A stretch of DNA of 64,000 bases from Salinisphaera sp. Q1T1-3 (GTDB lineage: Bacteria > Pseudomonadota > Gammaproteobacteria > Nevskiales > Salinisphaeraceae): positions 1-64,000 of the forward strand of contig NZ_QZWD01000018.1 in the NCBI RefSeq assembly GCF_003602005.1, written 5' to 3'. A program made the position numbers and the translations under genes. Below are positions 1-8,845 of this stretch, piece by piece (the first letter of the stretch is position 1; each line of letters begins with the position of its first letter). Below the pieces are notes generated by a model. It saw only the letters and a program-made list of their open reading frames with translations. It searched no databases and was not told where the DNA came from.

Positions 1-145
1 GCATGGTCGTGGTCTTGCCACAGCCCGACGGGCCCACCAGTACGATGAATTCGCCGTCCTCGGTGGTCAGATTGAAATCGGTCACCGCCAGCGAGTCCGC
101 GCCCGGATAGCGCTTGCCGAGGTTGTTGAGTGCTACGACTGCCAT
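1..145 (-). CDS. mtlK: Polyol ABC transporter ATP-binding subunit (N-terminus only)
   Basis: The first 48 residues of an ABC ATPase; the gene runs off the left edge. The Walker A motif GPSGCGKTTT is visible near residues 38-47, after an N-terminal strand (ALNNLGKRYPG) typical of MalK/UgpC/MtlK-type sugar importers. It would energise the two permeases encoded just upstream on the same strand. The ATG at 143-145 is chosen because it gives the usual short MalK-family N-terminus. It is separated from mtlG by 182 bp that contain a 24-bp perfect palindrome, so its expression may be tuned separately. The assignment to polyols comes from the neighbouring binding protein, not from this fragment. Confidence 0.85.
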   Translation of the reverse strand, partial: MAVVALNNLGKRYPGADSLAVTDFNLTTEDGEFIVLVGPSGCGKTTTM

Positions 146-248
146 GGTTTTAACCTTATCTGTCTCGGAACATCCGCGAATGCATGCCGGCATTTCCCGC
201 AAGCGGACGCGGATTCATGCCGACATGAACTGACGATCGCCGCGGTTT

Positions 249-272
249 GCGCTCGACGCCGGCGTCGAGCGC
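249..272. repeat. 24-bp perfect palindrome between mtlG and mtlK
   Basis: Bases 249-260 are the exact reverse complement of 261-272 (core GCTCGACGCC/GGCGTCGAGC). It lies in the 182-bp spacer after the mtlG stop and before the mtlK start. As RNA it would form a stable 12-bp stem without a T-run, so it looks more like an mRNA-stabilising or REP-like element than an intrinsic terminator. It could also be an operator; the sequence does not decide this. Confidence 0.6.
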
Positions 273-327
273 CCGTGAACCCCGCGAATCTCGCGTGCAT
301 TGGCGGCGTGGTATCGGTATGCGTGAC

Positions 328-1161
328 TTACTTGACCGCGCCGAAGGTCAGCCCGCGGACCATCTGACGCTGGGCGAACCAGCCGAGCACGATGATCGGG
401 GCGATCGACAACACGGAGGCCGCCGACATCTTGGCCCAGAACACGCCTTCGGCCGATTTGAACGAGGCGATGTAGACCGGCAGCGTGGATGCCTGGAAGT
501 TGGTCATCGTGATCGACCAGAACGACTCGTTCCACGCCAGAATGAGCGCGAGCAATCCGGTGGAGGCGAGCCCCGGCGTTGCCAGCGGCAGGATCACTTT
601 CGTCATGATCTGCGCCATGCTGGCGCCGTCGATATCGGCGGCTTCGACCAGATCCTTCGGGATGTCACGGAAGTACGAATAGACCATCCAGATCATGATC
701 GGCAGATTCATCGCCGTGAACAGCGCGATCAGACCCCAGACGTTGTCGAGCAGGCCGATGTTCTTGTAGACCAGAAAGATCGGCACCAGCACACCCACCG
801 CCGGAATGAATTTGGTCGAAACCATCCACACGAGCGTGAAATCCGTGCGCTTGGAGGGGTAAAAGGCCATCGCGTAAGCCGCCGGCACGGTCAGCGCAAG
901 CCCGATCAGCGTCGACACCACCGCCGTGAAGACCGAATTCCAGGCGTAGTGCAGATACCCGCGCCCTTGATTGAACGCGGTCTCGAAACTTGAAAGCGTC
1001 GGGTCGAAAAACAGGTGCGGCGTGATCGAGAACGCCTCGCTTTCGGTCTTGAACGCGGTCAGAAGCAGCCAGAACAGCGGGAAGAACATCAGCAGAGCCA
1101 CGAGCCAGCCGAGTATGCCCAGCGCGACGCCCGATTTCGAAAAAGAGCGTGTCGCACTCAT
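328..1161 (-). CDS. mtlG: Polyol ABC transporter permease, MalG family
   Basis: 277 residues with about six hydrophobic segments, an inner-membrane permease of the binding-protein-dependent importer family. The cytoplasmic EAA loop that docks the ATPase is visible at about residue 190 (EAADIDGASMAQIM, then ILPLATPG). It forms a heterodimeric channel with the product of the preceding gene. Its ATG overlaps the stop codon of mtlF by four bases (ATGA), which indicates translational coupling and obligate pairing. The length is normal for MalG-type subunits. Substrate (mannitol, sorbitol or another polyol) is inferred from the binding protein. Confidence 0.88.
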   Translation of the reverse strand: MSATRSFSKSGVALGILGWLVALLMFFPLFWLLLTAFKTESEAFSITPHLFFDPTLSSFETAFNQGRGYLHYAWNSVFTAVVSTLIGLALTVPAAYAMAFYPSKRTDFTLVWMVSTKFIPAVGVLVPIFLVYKNIGLLDNVWGLIALFTAMNLPIMIWMVYSYFRDIPKDLVEAADIDGASMAQIMTKVILPLATPGLASTGLLALILAWNESFWSITMTNFQASTLPVYIASFKSAEGVFWAKMSAASVLSIAPIIVLGWFAQRQMVRGLTFGAVK

Positions 1162-2090
1162 CGATTCTCTCCTGCGTTGAGATTGCCGGCGACGAACCGG
1201 ATCAGGAAGATCGCGAAGAAGTTCGCGAGTATCACGGCCGCGACGGCCGCCGCCGATGAGACGCCGATATCGTACTGATTGAACACGGCCTGGTAGATGT
1301 AATACGGCAGGTTCGTCGTGGACGTGCCCGGCCCGCCGCTGGTGGTCGTGTAGATTTCGGCGAAGGAGGTCAAAAAGAAGATCGACTCGAGCATCACGAC
1401 CACGTAGATCACCTGGCCGAGATGCGGAATCACGATGTGACGGAATTCATGCCATTTGTTGGCTCCGTCCAGCCGTACCGCCTCGAGCTGGTCCTCCGGC
1501 AGCGACTGCAACCCGGTGAGCAGAACGAGCAATGCGAACGGCGTCCATTCCCAGCCGATCATGGCGATGATGGAGGCCAGCGGGAACTGCCCGAGCCAGT
1601 CGATGGGCTCGAGACCGAACACACGGGCCAGCCAGGCAAAGATGCCGTAGCTCGGGTCCATGAGCATGTTCTTCCAGATCAGGCCGGTCACGACCGGCAT
1701 GACGAAGAACGGGGCGACCGCCAGCGTGCGGGCCACGCCACGGCCGAAGAATTGGCGATGGAAAAGCAGCGCAAAGGCCAGCCCCAGGCCGATCGTAATC
1801 ACCAGACAGACGCCGACGATGAGCAGCGTGATGCCCAGCGCACTCCAGAATGTCGGGTCGTTCCAGAGCGCCGCGTAATTACCGAGGCCGGCCCATCCGC
1901 TGACCGTCGGCATCATGAGGTTGTAGTTGCGGAACGAATAATAGGCCGTCATACCCAACGGCACGATCATCCAGACCAGCAGAAAGACAACCGCCGGGGC
2001 GAGCAGCCACTTGGCCGGCGCGCGACGCGCCTTCTCGCGCGCCGCGGCAGCGCGCGCGGTCTTCGTGTCAGTTGTTGCGGAAACAGCCAC
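1158..2090 (-). CDS. mtlF: Polyol ABC transporter permease, MalF family
   Basis: 310 residues. It has a charged Ala/Arg-rich cytoplasmic N-terminus (about residues 1-27) and then six predicted membrane spans. The EAA motif (EAVRLDGANKWHEFRHI) is at about residue 215. It partners with MtlG, whose start codon overlaps its stop. The gene follows mtlE on the same strand after a 97-bp spacer holding a GC-rich hairpin, a common arrangement that lets the binding protein be made in excess over the membrane subunits. Some shorter MalF-like permeases also have this six-span form, so the length is ordinary. Confidence 0.88.
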   Translation of the reverse strand: MAVSATTDTKTARAAAAREKARRAPAKWLLAPAVVFLLVWMIVPLGMTAYYSFRNYNLMMPTVSGWAGLGNYAALWNDPTFWSALGITLLIVGVCLVITIGLGLAFALLFHRQFFGRGVARTLAVAPFFVMPVVTGLIWKNMLMDPSYGIFAWLARVFGLEPIDWLGQFPLASIIAMIGWEWTPFALLVLLTGLQSLPEDQLEAVRLDGANKWHEFRHIVIPHLGQVIYVVVMLESIFFLTSFAEIYTTTSGGPGTSTTNLPYYIYQAVFNQYDIGVSSAAAVAAVILANFFAIFLIRFVAGNLNAGENR

Positions 2091-2136
2091 GTCCGTGGAA
2101 CCTCGTACTCAGGAGCAAGTGATTCGTGAAACGACG

Positions 2137-2166
2137 GACGGGCGCGTCAGAACGCCCCCGCCCGTC
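2137..2166 (-). promoter_or_regulatory. GC-rich hairpin in the mtlE-mtlF spacer
   Basis: GACGGGCG at 2137-2144 pairs with CGCCCGTC at 2159-2166, enclosing 14 bases. No T-run follows on the minus strand, so it is unlikely to be a full terminator. Its position directly behind the binding-protein gene fits the 3' stabilising stem-loops known from maltose-type operons. The role is inferred. Confidence 0.45.
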
Positions 2167-2187
2167 TGCCTGAAGTCGCTTCGCGCG

Positions 2188-3507
2188 TTACTGCTTCTTG
2201 GGATAGCCGGACTGCTTCATCATGCGATCGGTGAAGCTTTCGGCCTGCTTGAGACCCTGCTCGACGCTGGTCCGCCCGGTGAGGATCGCCGCCATGGTCT
2301 GGCCGACACGAGTGCCGATCGCCTGGAACGGCGGAATGTCGACGAACTGGATACCGGTATAGGGCACTTTCTCCTGCGTCGGATTCGTCGGATCGGCCGT
2401 CTGGATCGCTTTTTCAACCAGCGGCGCGAACGCCGCGGCCTTCTTGTAGTTCGGGTTGTCGTAAGTGGACTTGCGCGTGCCCGGCGGCACGGACACCCAG
2501 CCGCGCTCGTTGCCGACCAGCTTGATGTATTCCTGCGATGTGGCCCACTCGATGAACGTCTTGGCCGCCTGCTGTTTGTTCGAGGATTTCGGCACCGCCA
2601 GCGCCCAGCTGTAGAGCCAGTGCGAACCCTTGGGCGTCTTGGCGACCGGGGCCTGGGCGAACCCGACCGAATCCGCGACCTTGGACGAGCTCGGATCCGA
2701 CAGATAACCGGCGGCCACGGTGGAATCGATCCACATCGCACACTGGCCGTTGGCGAACAGCGTCTCGCTTTCCGTGAAACCGTTGGAGGTCACGCCGGGC
2801 GGGCCGTATTTGTTGAGTAGTGTCTTGTATTCGGTAGCGGCCTGTTTCCAGGCGCTCGAGGTCAACTGCGGCTTCCACTGCATATCGAACCAGCGGCCGC
2901 CGTAGGTGTTCACCATCGTCGAAAAGAACGCCATGTTCTCGCCCCACCCCGGCAAGCCGCGCAGGCAGATACCGTAGGTGTGGTTCTTCGGATCATTGAG
3001 CTTGGCCGCGAATTTCTGCACCTGATCGTAGGTCGGCTGTTCGGGCATCGTCAGCCCGGCCTTCTTGAACAGATCCTTGCGGTAGTAAGTGATCGACGAT
3101 TCGGCATAGAACGGCAGCGCATAGAGCTGGCCGTCGCTCGACAGCCCCTCCTTGACCGAGCCCAGCAGGTCATCGGCCTTGTAATCGGCCGGCAGATTAT
3201 CGAACGGCACGAGCCAGCCGTTGCGCGCCCAGATCGGCGTTTCATAGTTGGACAGCATGACGGCGTCGTACTGGCCGGCATTGGTCGCGATGTCCGTCGT
3301 GACCTTCTGGCGCAGCTCGTTCTCCGGAAGCGTCACCCAGTTGAGCTTGATGTTCGGATGCGATTTCTCGAACGCCGGCGAGAGCTTCTGCATCGTCACC
3401 ATGTCCGGATTGTTGACCGTCGCGATGGTGATCTGGGTCGCCGCCTGGGCGGTCGTCAAGGAACCGGCCGCCAGCAAGGCGCCCGCTGCGAGATATCTTG
3501 TTTTCAT
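2188..3507 (-). CDS. mtlE: Periplasmic polyol (mannitol/sorbitol-type) binding protein
   Basis: 439 residues, family 1 extracellular solute-binding protein. A Sec signal peptide spans residues 1-22 (cleavage after AQA). The mature start ITIATVNNPDMVTMQKLSP and the later PFYAESSITYYRKDLF and AGLTMPEQPTYD segments are characteristic of the MtlE/SmoE polyol-binding group rather than of maltose or glycerol-3-phosphate binders. It captures substrate in the periplasm for MtlFG. It is the first gene of the importer unit. A 211-bp spacer with an AT-rich stretch near 3590-3605 separates it from the terminator of the preceding kinase operon, so it probably has its own promoter. The exact polyol is not decidable from sequence. 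Confidence 0.88.
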   Translation of the reverse strand: MKTRYLAAGALLAAGSLTTAQAATQITIATVNNPDMVTMQKLSPAFEKSHPNIKLNWVTLPENELRQKVTTDIATNAGQYDAVMLSNYETPIWARNGWLVPFDNLPADYKADDLLGSVKEGLSSDGQLYALPFYAESSITYYRKDLFKKAGLTMPEQPTYDQVQKFAAKLNDPKNHTYGICLRGLPGWGENMAFFSTMVNTYGGRWFDMQWKPQLTSSAWKQAATEYKTLLNKYGPPGVTSNGFTESETLFANGQCAMWIDSTVAAGYLSDPSSSKVADSVGFAQAPVAKTPKGSHWLYSWALAVPKSSNKQQAAKTFIEWATSQEYIKLVGNERGWVSVPPGTRKSTYDNPNYKKAAAFAPLVEKAIQTADPTNPTQEKVPYTGIQFVDIPPFQAIGTRVGQTMAAILTGRTSVEQGLKQAESFTDRMMKQSGYPKKQ

Positions 3508-3648
3508 GACCGAAGTCCTCTCCTCGTTGATGAGTCGGCGCTCGCGCCATTGCAGTGACGAACGCTGCGCCGCTGCAATATTGTTCTTATCTTGAAAATA
3601 AATTCGCCGCAGGACAATTCGCCTTTCATCGCATATGGATCGCCCACG

Positions 3649-3683
3649 AAAAAGGCCGTGAACCCAGTGGGTCCACGGCCTTT
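3649..3683 (-). terminator. Intrinsic terminator after the sugar-kinase gene
   Basis: A 10-bp stem AAAGGCCGTG/CACGGCCTTT (3651-3660 with 3674-3683) encloses a further four pairs around a short loop. On the minus strand it ends in five Ts (complement of 3649-3653). It lies 36 bp past the kinase stop and separates the fsa-kinase unit from mtlE. Confidence 0.85.
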
Positions 3684-3718
3684 GAAACGCCGGGCCGGTC
3701 GCTTGCGAACGACGTGGG

Positions 3719-4669
3719 CTATGGCGTCACGGACGCCCCGTGTCCATCGATGAAGGCCTCCAGCTCGGCGCGTGTGCTGGTACCTTCCATGGCACCGCGG
3801 CGCGAGACGGCGCTTGCCCCGGCCGCATTGGCATAGACCAGCGCCTGGCTGGCGGCCATGCCCTGCGTGCGCAGCGTACAGAACGTTGCACCGAAGGAAT
3901 CGCCGGCCCCGGTCGGATCGACCTCGGAGACCTGGAAACTCTCGAACGCCTGCCTGCCCTGGTCGTCATAGTAACGACAGCCCTTGGCGCCGTGCTTCCA
4001 GGCGATCTCGGCCACACCGAGTTCCAGAGCCCGTTCGACCGCGGCCTCGTCGTCGTCGATATCCAGCAACACGTTCAGCTCGCTGTCGCTCGGCAACAGG
4101 ATGTCGGTGCGCGAAACCAGATCCGTGAGCGCCTGACGCGCCCCGGGCCGTGCCAGGGTTTCCTTGCGCACGTTGGGATCGAACGACACCCGCCCACCGG
4201 CGGCCTTGACCCGTTCGCTGACACGCCGAGCCAGGTCGATCATGTGGCCGGAGAAAAGCGATGTGCCGGCGATATGAAACAGCTTCGCACCGTCGAGCAC
4301 GTCGTCGAACTGGTTCGGCTCGATCGCCGCACAGGCGCCGTTGGCGATGTTGAAGATGAAATCCCGGCTGCCGTCGTCGTAGTAGGTGACGAAGGCACTC
4401 GCGGTGGTGTGCTCGGCCCGCGTGTGGATCGCCGAGACATCGACCGCGTCGCGCGCCAGCCGTGCCACCAGCATGCGACCGAAGGCATCGTCGCCGACGC
4501 AGCTGACCATGGCAGCCGTGCTGCCCAGCCTGGCTGCCTGATCGATGAAGATCGCCGGCGCCCCACCGGGAAACGGTCCGGCGAAGGTGCCGGCCGTACC
4601 CAGCGACTGGTTGCGCTCGGTGGCCATGAACTCGGCGAGCACTTCGCCGAACGTCACGATCTCGGCCAT
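3719..4669 (-). CDS. mtlZ: PfkB-family sugar kinase (fructokinase-like)
   Basis: 316 residues, ribokinase/PfkB fold. The N-terminal GEVLAEFM and the GG motif (FPGGAPAIF) bind sugar; the C-terminal signature DPTGAGDSF carries the catalytic Asp and anion hole. The product is expected in the cytoplasm and probably phosphorylates fructose released by polyol dehydrogenation, the role of MtlZ in pseudomonad mannitol clusters. A tagatose or related ketose kinase is also possible. The ATG at 4667-4669 is preferred because it opens directly into the first conserved strand and lies 2 bp after the fsa stop, indicating coupling. A longer in-frame reading extends into fsa and is not a real start. Confidence 0.82.
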   Translation of the reverse strand: MAEIVTFGEVLAEFMATERNQSLGTAGTFAGPFPGGAPAIFIDQAARLGSTAAMVSCVGDDAFGRMLVARLARDAVDVSAIHTRAEHTTASAFVTYYDDGSRDFIFNIANGACAAIEPNQFDDVLDGAKLFHIAGTSLFSGHMIDLARRVSERVKAAGGRVSFDPNVRKETLARPGARQALTDLVSRTDILLPSDSELNVLLDIDDDEAAVERALELGVAEIAWKHGAKGCRYYDDQGRQAFESFQVSEVDPTGAGDSFGATFCTLRTQGMAASQALVYANAAGASAVSRRGAMEGTSTRAELEAFIDGHGASVTP

Positions 4670-4671
4670 GG

Positions 4672-5328
4672 TTACAGGATCGACTGGCCGGAGGACTTCC
4701 AGTCCGCGACGAACTGCTCGAGGCCATTGTCGGTGAGCGGATGGTTGAACATCTGATGGAGCACCTTCGGCGGCACGGTCACCACATCGGCACCGGACAG
4801 CGCCGCCTGGACAACGTGCTGCGGGCCACGAATCGATGCAGCCAGCACCTGCGTGTTGATGTGCGGATAACCGGCATAGATCTCGCTGATGTCGCGGATC
4901 AGGGTCATGCCTTCCTGGCCGATATCGTCCAGGCGACCGATGAAGGGCGAGATGTAGGTTGCGCCCACCTTGGCGGCAAGCAGCGCCTGCGCGGCCGAGA
5001 AACACAGCGTGACGTTGATCTCCTGGCCATTGTCGACGAGATTCTTGCCCACCTTGAGGCCGGCCGGCGTGAGCGGCACCTTCACACAGACGTTGTCGGC
5101 GATCGTGGCGAGCTTTTCGCCTTCCTTCATCATCGTGTCGTAATCCGTCGCCGCGACTTCGGCGCTGACCGGACCGTCGACGACCTTGCAGATTTCGGTG
5201 ATCGTTTCGATGAAGTCCTTGCCGGCCTTGTTGATCAGACTCGGGTTGGTGGTCACGCCATCCAGCATGCCCATGTCGGCCAGCTCGCGGATCTCGTCCA
5301 CATTGGCGGTATCGACGAAGAATTTCAT
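4672..5328 (-). CDS. fsa: Fructose-6-phosphate aldolase / small transaldolase
   Basis: 218 residues, the length of the FSA/TalC subgroup of transaldolases. The start [13 protein letters not shown], the GVTTNPSL loop and the Schiff-base lysine in VCVKVPLT (near residue 86) are all present. It either cleaves fructose-6-P to dihydroxyacetone and glyceraldehyde-3-P or acts as a transaldolase; the sequence does not separate these. A strong AGAGGAAG ribosome site precedes the ATG. It is the first gene of a two-gene unit with the sugar kinase and is divergent from xylulokinase across a 192-bp spacer that must hold both promoters. Its place between the two kinases suggests it links the fructose-6-P and pentose branches. 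Confidence 0.86.
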   Translation of the reverse strand: MKFFVDTANVDEIRELADMGMLDGVTTNPSLINKAGKDFIETITEICKVVDGPVSAEVAATDYDTMMKEGEKLATIADNVCVKVPLTPAGLKVGKNLVDNGQEINVTLCFSAAQALLAAKVGATYISPFIGRLDDIGQEGMTLIRDISEIYAGYPHINTQVLAASIRGPQHVVQAALSGADVVTVPPKVLHQMFNHPLTDNGLEQFVADWKSSGQSIL

Positions 5329-5520
5329 GATGGCTTCCTCTTTACAGTGATGGCGACGAACGGACCGTATGGCCGTCCGGCCGGCTAGTGTATGGTTTCG
5401 GTCCCAACAATAACGCGTGAGCACACCGTGTGCCCAATGCCATGGTGTCGAGTCGCGCGCTGAACCACTCGAGCCTGTGGGCGATTCGACGGGCTCAGTT
5501 TCGCACGAGGAGACTCTCAA

Positions 5521-7044
5521 ATGAGCGGCGACATGCGTCAGTGTTTCATCGGCCTGGATATCGGCACCAGCAGCGCCAAGGGTGTACTGGTCGATGCCGC
5601 CGGCCACGTGCTCGCGCGTGCCGGGGCGGATTACCCGATGGCCACGCCGCGACCCGGCTGGACCGAGCAGTCTCCGGAAGACTGGTGGGCAGCATCCCGC
5701 GATGTGCTGACACAACTCACCGAGGCCAGCCCGACGCCGCCGGCCGCGATCGGCCTGACCGGCCAGATGCACGGCGCGGTGTTCCTGGATGCCGACGGCG
5801 CGGTGATCCGGCCGGCCATCCTCTGGAACGATCAGCGCACCGGCGAGGCCTGTGCCGACATCGAGGCCACGGTCGGCGCCGAACAGCTCCGCCGCATCAC
5901 CGGCAACCCCGCACTGACCGGCTTCCAGGCCCCCAAGATTCTCTGGCTGCGTGACCACGAGCCCGACCACTACGCTCGTCTGGCCCACGTGCTGCTGCCC
6001 AAGGACTATATCCGCTACCGGCTGTCCGGCGCGTTTGCCACGGATGCCTCCGATGCCGCCGGCACCCTGCTGCTCGACCTGGCCGCACGTGACTGGTCCC
6101 AGGAAATCCTGGACGCGCTGGATATTCCGCGCGACTGGTTGCCGAGCGTGCACGAGAGCCCGGAGATCTGTGCCCATGTCAGCGCCGACGGGGCCGAGGC
6201 CAGCGGTCTGGCGGTCGAGACCCCGATTGCCGCCGGCGCCGGCGACAACGCCGCGGCCGCGGTTGGCGGCGGCATCGTCGGCTCGGGCACGGCACTGGTC
6301 TCGATCGGCACCTCCGGCGTGGTCTTCGCCCACAGCGAATCGGCCACGCCCGATACGACCGGCGAACTGCACTGCTTCTGTCACGCTGTCCCCGGCGCCT
6401 ACCATCTAATGGGCGTGTCGCTGGCCTCGGGCGGCAGTCTGCAGTGGTATGCCGACCGTATTGCCAGCGACGAAGCTGCCGTGGCCCAGCGCCTCGGGCG
6501 CAACCTCCACGGCCTGCTGGCCGATGAGGCCGGCACCGTCGCCCCGGGCGCGGACGATCTGTATTTCCTGCCGTATCTGGCCGGCGAACGCACGCCGCAC
6601 ATGGACCCCGATGCCCGTGGCGCCTGGATCGGGCTGACGCTGTCGCACGATCGACGCCATATGGTCCGCGCAATCCTGGAGGGTGTGGCGTTCTCGCTGC
6701 GCGACTCGCTGGTGCGCATCGAGGCCCAGGGCGTGGTCCCCGAACGGCTGCTGCTGGGCGGCGGCGGCGCACACAGCGCGGTCTGGCGCCACATCATCGC
6801 GGCCGTGCTCGACAAGCCTGTTGCCGTGCAGACCGATCAGGAGGGCCCGGCGTACGGCGCAACGCTGCTCGCCGCCGTCGGCGCGGGCGTTCATGCCGAC
6901 GTGGCAGCCGCCGTCGATGCCATGGTCGATGTGCCCACTGAATTCGAGCAACCGGATGCCAACCTGGTGGCCGAATATGGACCGCGCTACCGTCGATTCA
7001 CGAAACTCTATCCCGCCATTCGGGATGCGCTATCCTCGTCATAG
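5521..7044 (+). CDS. xylB: Xylulokinase
   Basis: 507 residues, FGGY carbohydrate kinase. The N-terminal phosphate motif [10 protein letters not shown] is at about residues 14-23, the substrate segment [10 protein letters not shown] follows, then the catalytic-site region WNDQRTGEA, and [13 protein letters not shown] near residue 415 binds ATP. This pattern and length match XylB (also called MtlY in polyol clusters). It phosphorylates D-xylulose, which arises from arabitol or xylitol oxidation, to xylulose-5-P. A good ribosome site (GAGGAGA) lies 8 bp before the ATG. It is transcribed away from fsa and probably under the same regulator. The regulator itself is not in the window. Confidence 0.92.
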   Translation: MSGDMRQCFIGLDIGTSSAKGVLVDAAGHVLARAGADYPMATPRPGWTEQSPEDWWAASRDVLTQLTEASPTPPAAIGLTGQMHGAVFLDADGAVIRPAILWNDQRTGEACADIEATVGAEQLRRITGNPALTGFQAPKILWLRDHEPDHYARLAHVLLPKDYIRYRLSGAFATDASDAAGTLLLDLAARDWSQEILDALDIPRDWLPSVHESPEICAHVSADGAEASGLAVETPIAAGAGDNAAAAVGGGIVGSGTALVSIGTSGVVFAHSESATPDTTGELHCFCHAVPGAYHLMGVSLASGGSLQWYADRIASDEAAVAQRLGRNLHGLLADEAGTVAPGADDLYFLPYLAGERTPHMDPDARGAWIGLTLSHDRRHMVRAILEGVAFSLRDSLVRIEAQGVVPERLLLGGGGAHSAVWRHIIAAVLDKPVAVQTDQEGPAYGATLLAAVGAGVHADVAAAVDAMVDVPTEFEQPDANLVAEYGPRYRRFTKLYPAIRDALSSS

Positions 7045-7147
7045 ACAGATTCCATACACAATCGCGCAATTCGGCGTACAGTAGACTCCATGGACGCCGC
7101 GTGGCGATCACCGAACACCCCACCCACGACAGCACAGGAGAACGCTT

Positions 7148-7225
7148 ATGAAACAATGGACGACGCCGAAGGCTCATGACCTGCGCCTGGGCTTTGAAAT
7201 CACGATGTATGTCAGCAACAGCTAG
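7148..7225 (+). CDS. pqqA: PQQ precursor peptide PqqA
   Basis: A 25-residue peptide, MKQWTTPKAHDLRLGFEITM followed by YVSNS. It carries the conserved Glu17 and Tyr21 in the spacing E-x3-Y that PqqE cross-links to build PQQ. The length (23-29 is usual) and the R-x-G-F-E-[IV]-T-x-Y core match the family exactly. An AGGAG ribosome site at 7137-7141 precedes the ATG. A strong terminator-like hairpin follows 44 bp after the stop, so the short pqqA message should be much more abundant than pqqE, as the stoichiometry of a consumed peptide substrate requires. Confidence 0.96.
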   Translation: MKQWTTPKAHDLRLGFEITMYVSNS

Positions 7226-7269
7226 CCGCTAGCTGACACATCCAGGGCTCGCAAGAGCCCCAGCAGGGA

Positions 7270-7300
7270 GAAGGGGGCGCTAACCGCCCCCTTCTTTTTT
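7270..7300 (+). terminator. Terminator/attenuator between pqqA and pqqE
   Basis: A perfect 10-bp stem GAAGGGGGCG (7270-7279) and CGCCCCCTTC (7285-7294), five-base loop, followed by six Ts. This is a strong intrinsic terminator. Because pqqE begins 22 bp later with no visible separate promoter, partial read-through would set a high pqqA to pqqE ratio. Confidence 0.9.
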
Positions 7301-7321
7301 GTCCGCGCCTTGCCCCCGACC

Positions 7322-8482
7322 ATGACCCAACCGCTACGTCACGACGGAACGACACCGGCCCGACCGCTCTGGCTTCTGGCCGAACTCACCTATGCCTGCC
7401 CGCTGCAGTGTCCGTACTGCAGCAATCCGACCGAAATGGCCGGCATTCGAGCCGAAATGACGACGGACGACTGGTTCAAGGTCCTGCGTGAAGCCCGGAG
7501 CCTGGGCGCCGCTCAGCTCGGCCTGTCCGGCGGCGAACCGCTCGTGCGATCGGACCTGGAAACGATCGTCGCCGAAGCCGCGCGTCTGGGTTATTACTCG
7601 AACCTCATCACGTCGGGCATCGGCATGGACGAAGCCCGCGTCAACGCGTTGGCCGAAGCCGGGCTCGATCATATCCAGATCAGCTTTCAGGCCTCCAACG
7701 AAGAGCGCAACGATTTTCTCGCCGGCGCGGCCTCCTTCGAAAAGAAGAAAGACATGGCCCGCGCGGTCAAGGCCGCCGGCTACCCGATGGTGCTCAACAT
7801 CGTGCTACATCGACACAACATCGATGATATCGACGACATCATCGCGATGGCCGAGTCGCTGGACGCCGACTACGTCGAGCTCGCGAACACGCAGTACTAC
7901 GGTTGGGCCTGGCACAACCGTGAACAGTTGCTCCCCACACGCGAGCAGCTCGACCGCGCCCACGCAGCCACCGCCCGTTACCGGGCCGAGCACGGGCGCA
8001 TGAAGCTCTATTTCGTCTCGCCCGATTATTATCAGGACCGACCGAAAGCCTGCATGAGCGGCTGGGGCGATCTGTTTCTCAACGTTGCCCCGGACGGCAT
8101 CGCCCTGCCCTGCCACGCGGCCCGCCAGCTGCCGGGCCTGACATTTCCCGACGTGCGCAAACACGATATCGCCTGGATCTGGAACGAATCCGAGGCCTTC
8201 AACCACTTCCGCGGCTTCGACTGGATGCGCGAGCCCTGTCGCTCCTGCGTGGAAAAACACGATGACTTCGGCGGCTGTCGTTGTCAGGCCTGGATGCTCA
8301 CCGGCGACATGTACGCCACCGATCCCGTCTGTGCCAAATCCCCCGCGCATCATCGGGTCACCGATGCGGTGGCGCGCGCCAATGCACGACCGGCTGAAGC
8401 CGCGGCCGCGCAACCGATCGTCTTTCGCAACATGAAGAATTCGAAGACGCTGCGTGCCCGCCCACAGACCGGCGACGACTGA
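7322..8482 (+). CDS. pqqE: PqqA peptide cyclase (radical SAM)
   Basis: 386 residues. The radical SAM motif C-x3-C-x2-C is at residues 26, 30 and 33 ([10 protein letters not shown]). The C-terminal SPASM region has clustered cysteines ([26 protein letters not shown]) for the auxiliary Fe-S clusters. PqqE forms the Glu-Tyr carbon-carbon bond in PqqA with PqqD as peptide chaperone. The ATG at 7322 gives the family-typical short leader; an upstream in-frame TTG at 7310 abuts the terminator and is less likely. Neither start has a clear Shine-Dalgarno. It is separated from the other pqq genes, which converge on it from the opposite strand. Confidence 0.94.
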   Translation: MTQPLRHDGTTPARPLWLLAELTYACPLQCPYCSNPTEMAGIRAEMTTDDWFKVLREARSLGAAQLGLSGGEPLVRSDLETIVAEAARLGYYSNLITSGIGMDEARVNALAEAGLDHIQISFQASNEERNDFLAGAASFEKKKDMARAVKAAGYPMVLNIVLHRHNIDDIDDIIAMAESLDADYVELANTQYYGWAWHNREQLLPTREQLDRAHAATARYRAEHGRMKLYFVSPDYYQDRPKACMSGWGDLFLNVAPDGIALPCHAARQLPGLTFPDVRKHDIAWIWNESEAFNHFRGFDWMREPCRSCVEKHDDFGGCRCQAWMLTGDMYATDPVCAKSPAHHRVTDAVARANARPAEAAAAQPIVFRNMKNSKTLRARPQTGDD

Positions 8483-8557
8483 CGGCCCCAGGCCCCAGGG
8501 CTGACCGATCGCCCGGCGAAATCGTCCACGGCCGCGGTCGCGCTGCGACGCCTGTCG

Positions 8558-8845
8558 TCAGGCCACCAGACGCACCCAGCCGTGCGATCGCGCCAGTTCC
8601 AGGAAGGCCCGGACATCCGCGGCCAGGTCAACATCGCCGAATTCGACGCGCAACGCCTCGCACAGCCCCGCCACCGAGCGCTCGCCGTCGCAGCGCTTCA
8701 GGATCTCCGCGGCCGGCTCATTGAGCGTGATCATGCCCTCGGGATAAAGCAGGACATGACAATCCTGGGCCGGCTCGAACTGCAGTCGATAGCCCCGGGC
8801 CAGCTGCGGCACAGCATCCGCGTGAATCGGCGTCTCAGTCGTCAT
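8558..8845 (-). CDS. pqqD: PqqA-binding chaperone PqqD
   Basis: 95 residues, the normal size of the free-standing RiPP recognition protein. Conserved segments [30 protein letters not shown] and the C-terminal HGWVRL are present. It presents PqqA to PqqE. Its start overlaps the end of pqqC by 11 bp, and the ATG at 8843-8845 is chosen because it gives the standard N-terminus; a longer frame upstream merely reads through pqqC. It is the last gene of the pqqBCD unit, and its 3' end faces the 3' end of pqqE 75 bp away. Confidence 0.93.
   Translation of the reverse strand: MTTETPIHADAVPQLARGYRLQFEPAQDCHVLLYPEGMITLNEPAAEILKRCDGERSVAGLCEALRVEFGDVDLAADVRAFLELARSHGWVRLVA

Noticed and set aside
4670..6405. 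Long minus-strand reading that joins fsa to upstream sequence opposite xylB
   Set aside because: The FSA family starts at [10 protein letters not shown] with a strong ribosome site at 5328; the upstream part is antisense to xylulokinase.
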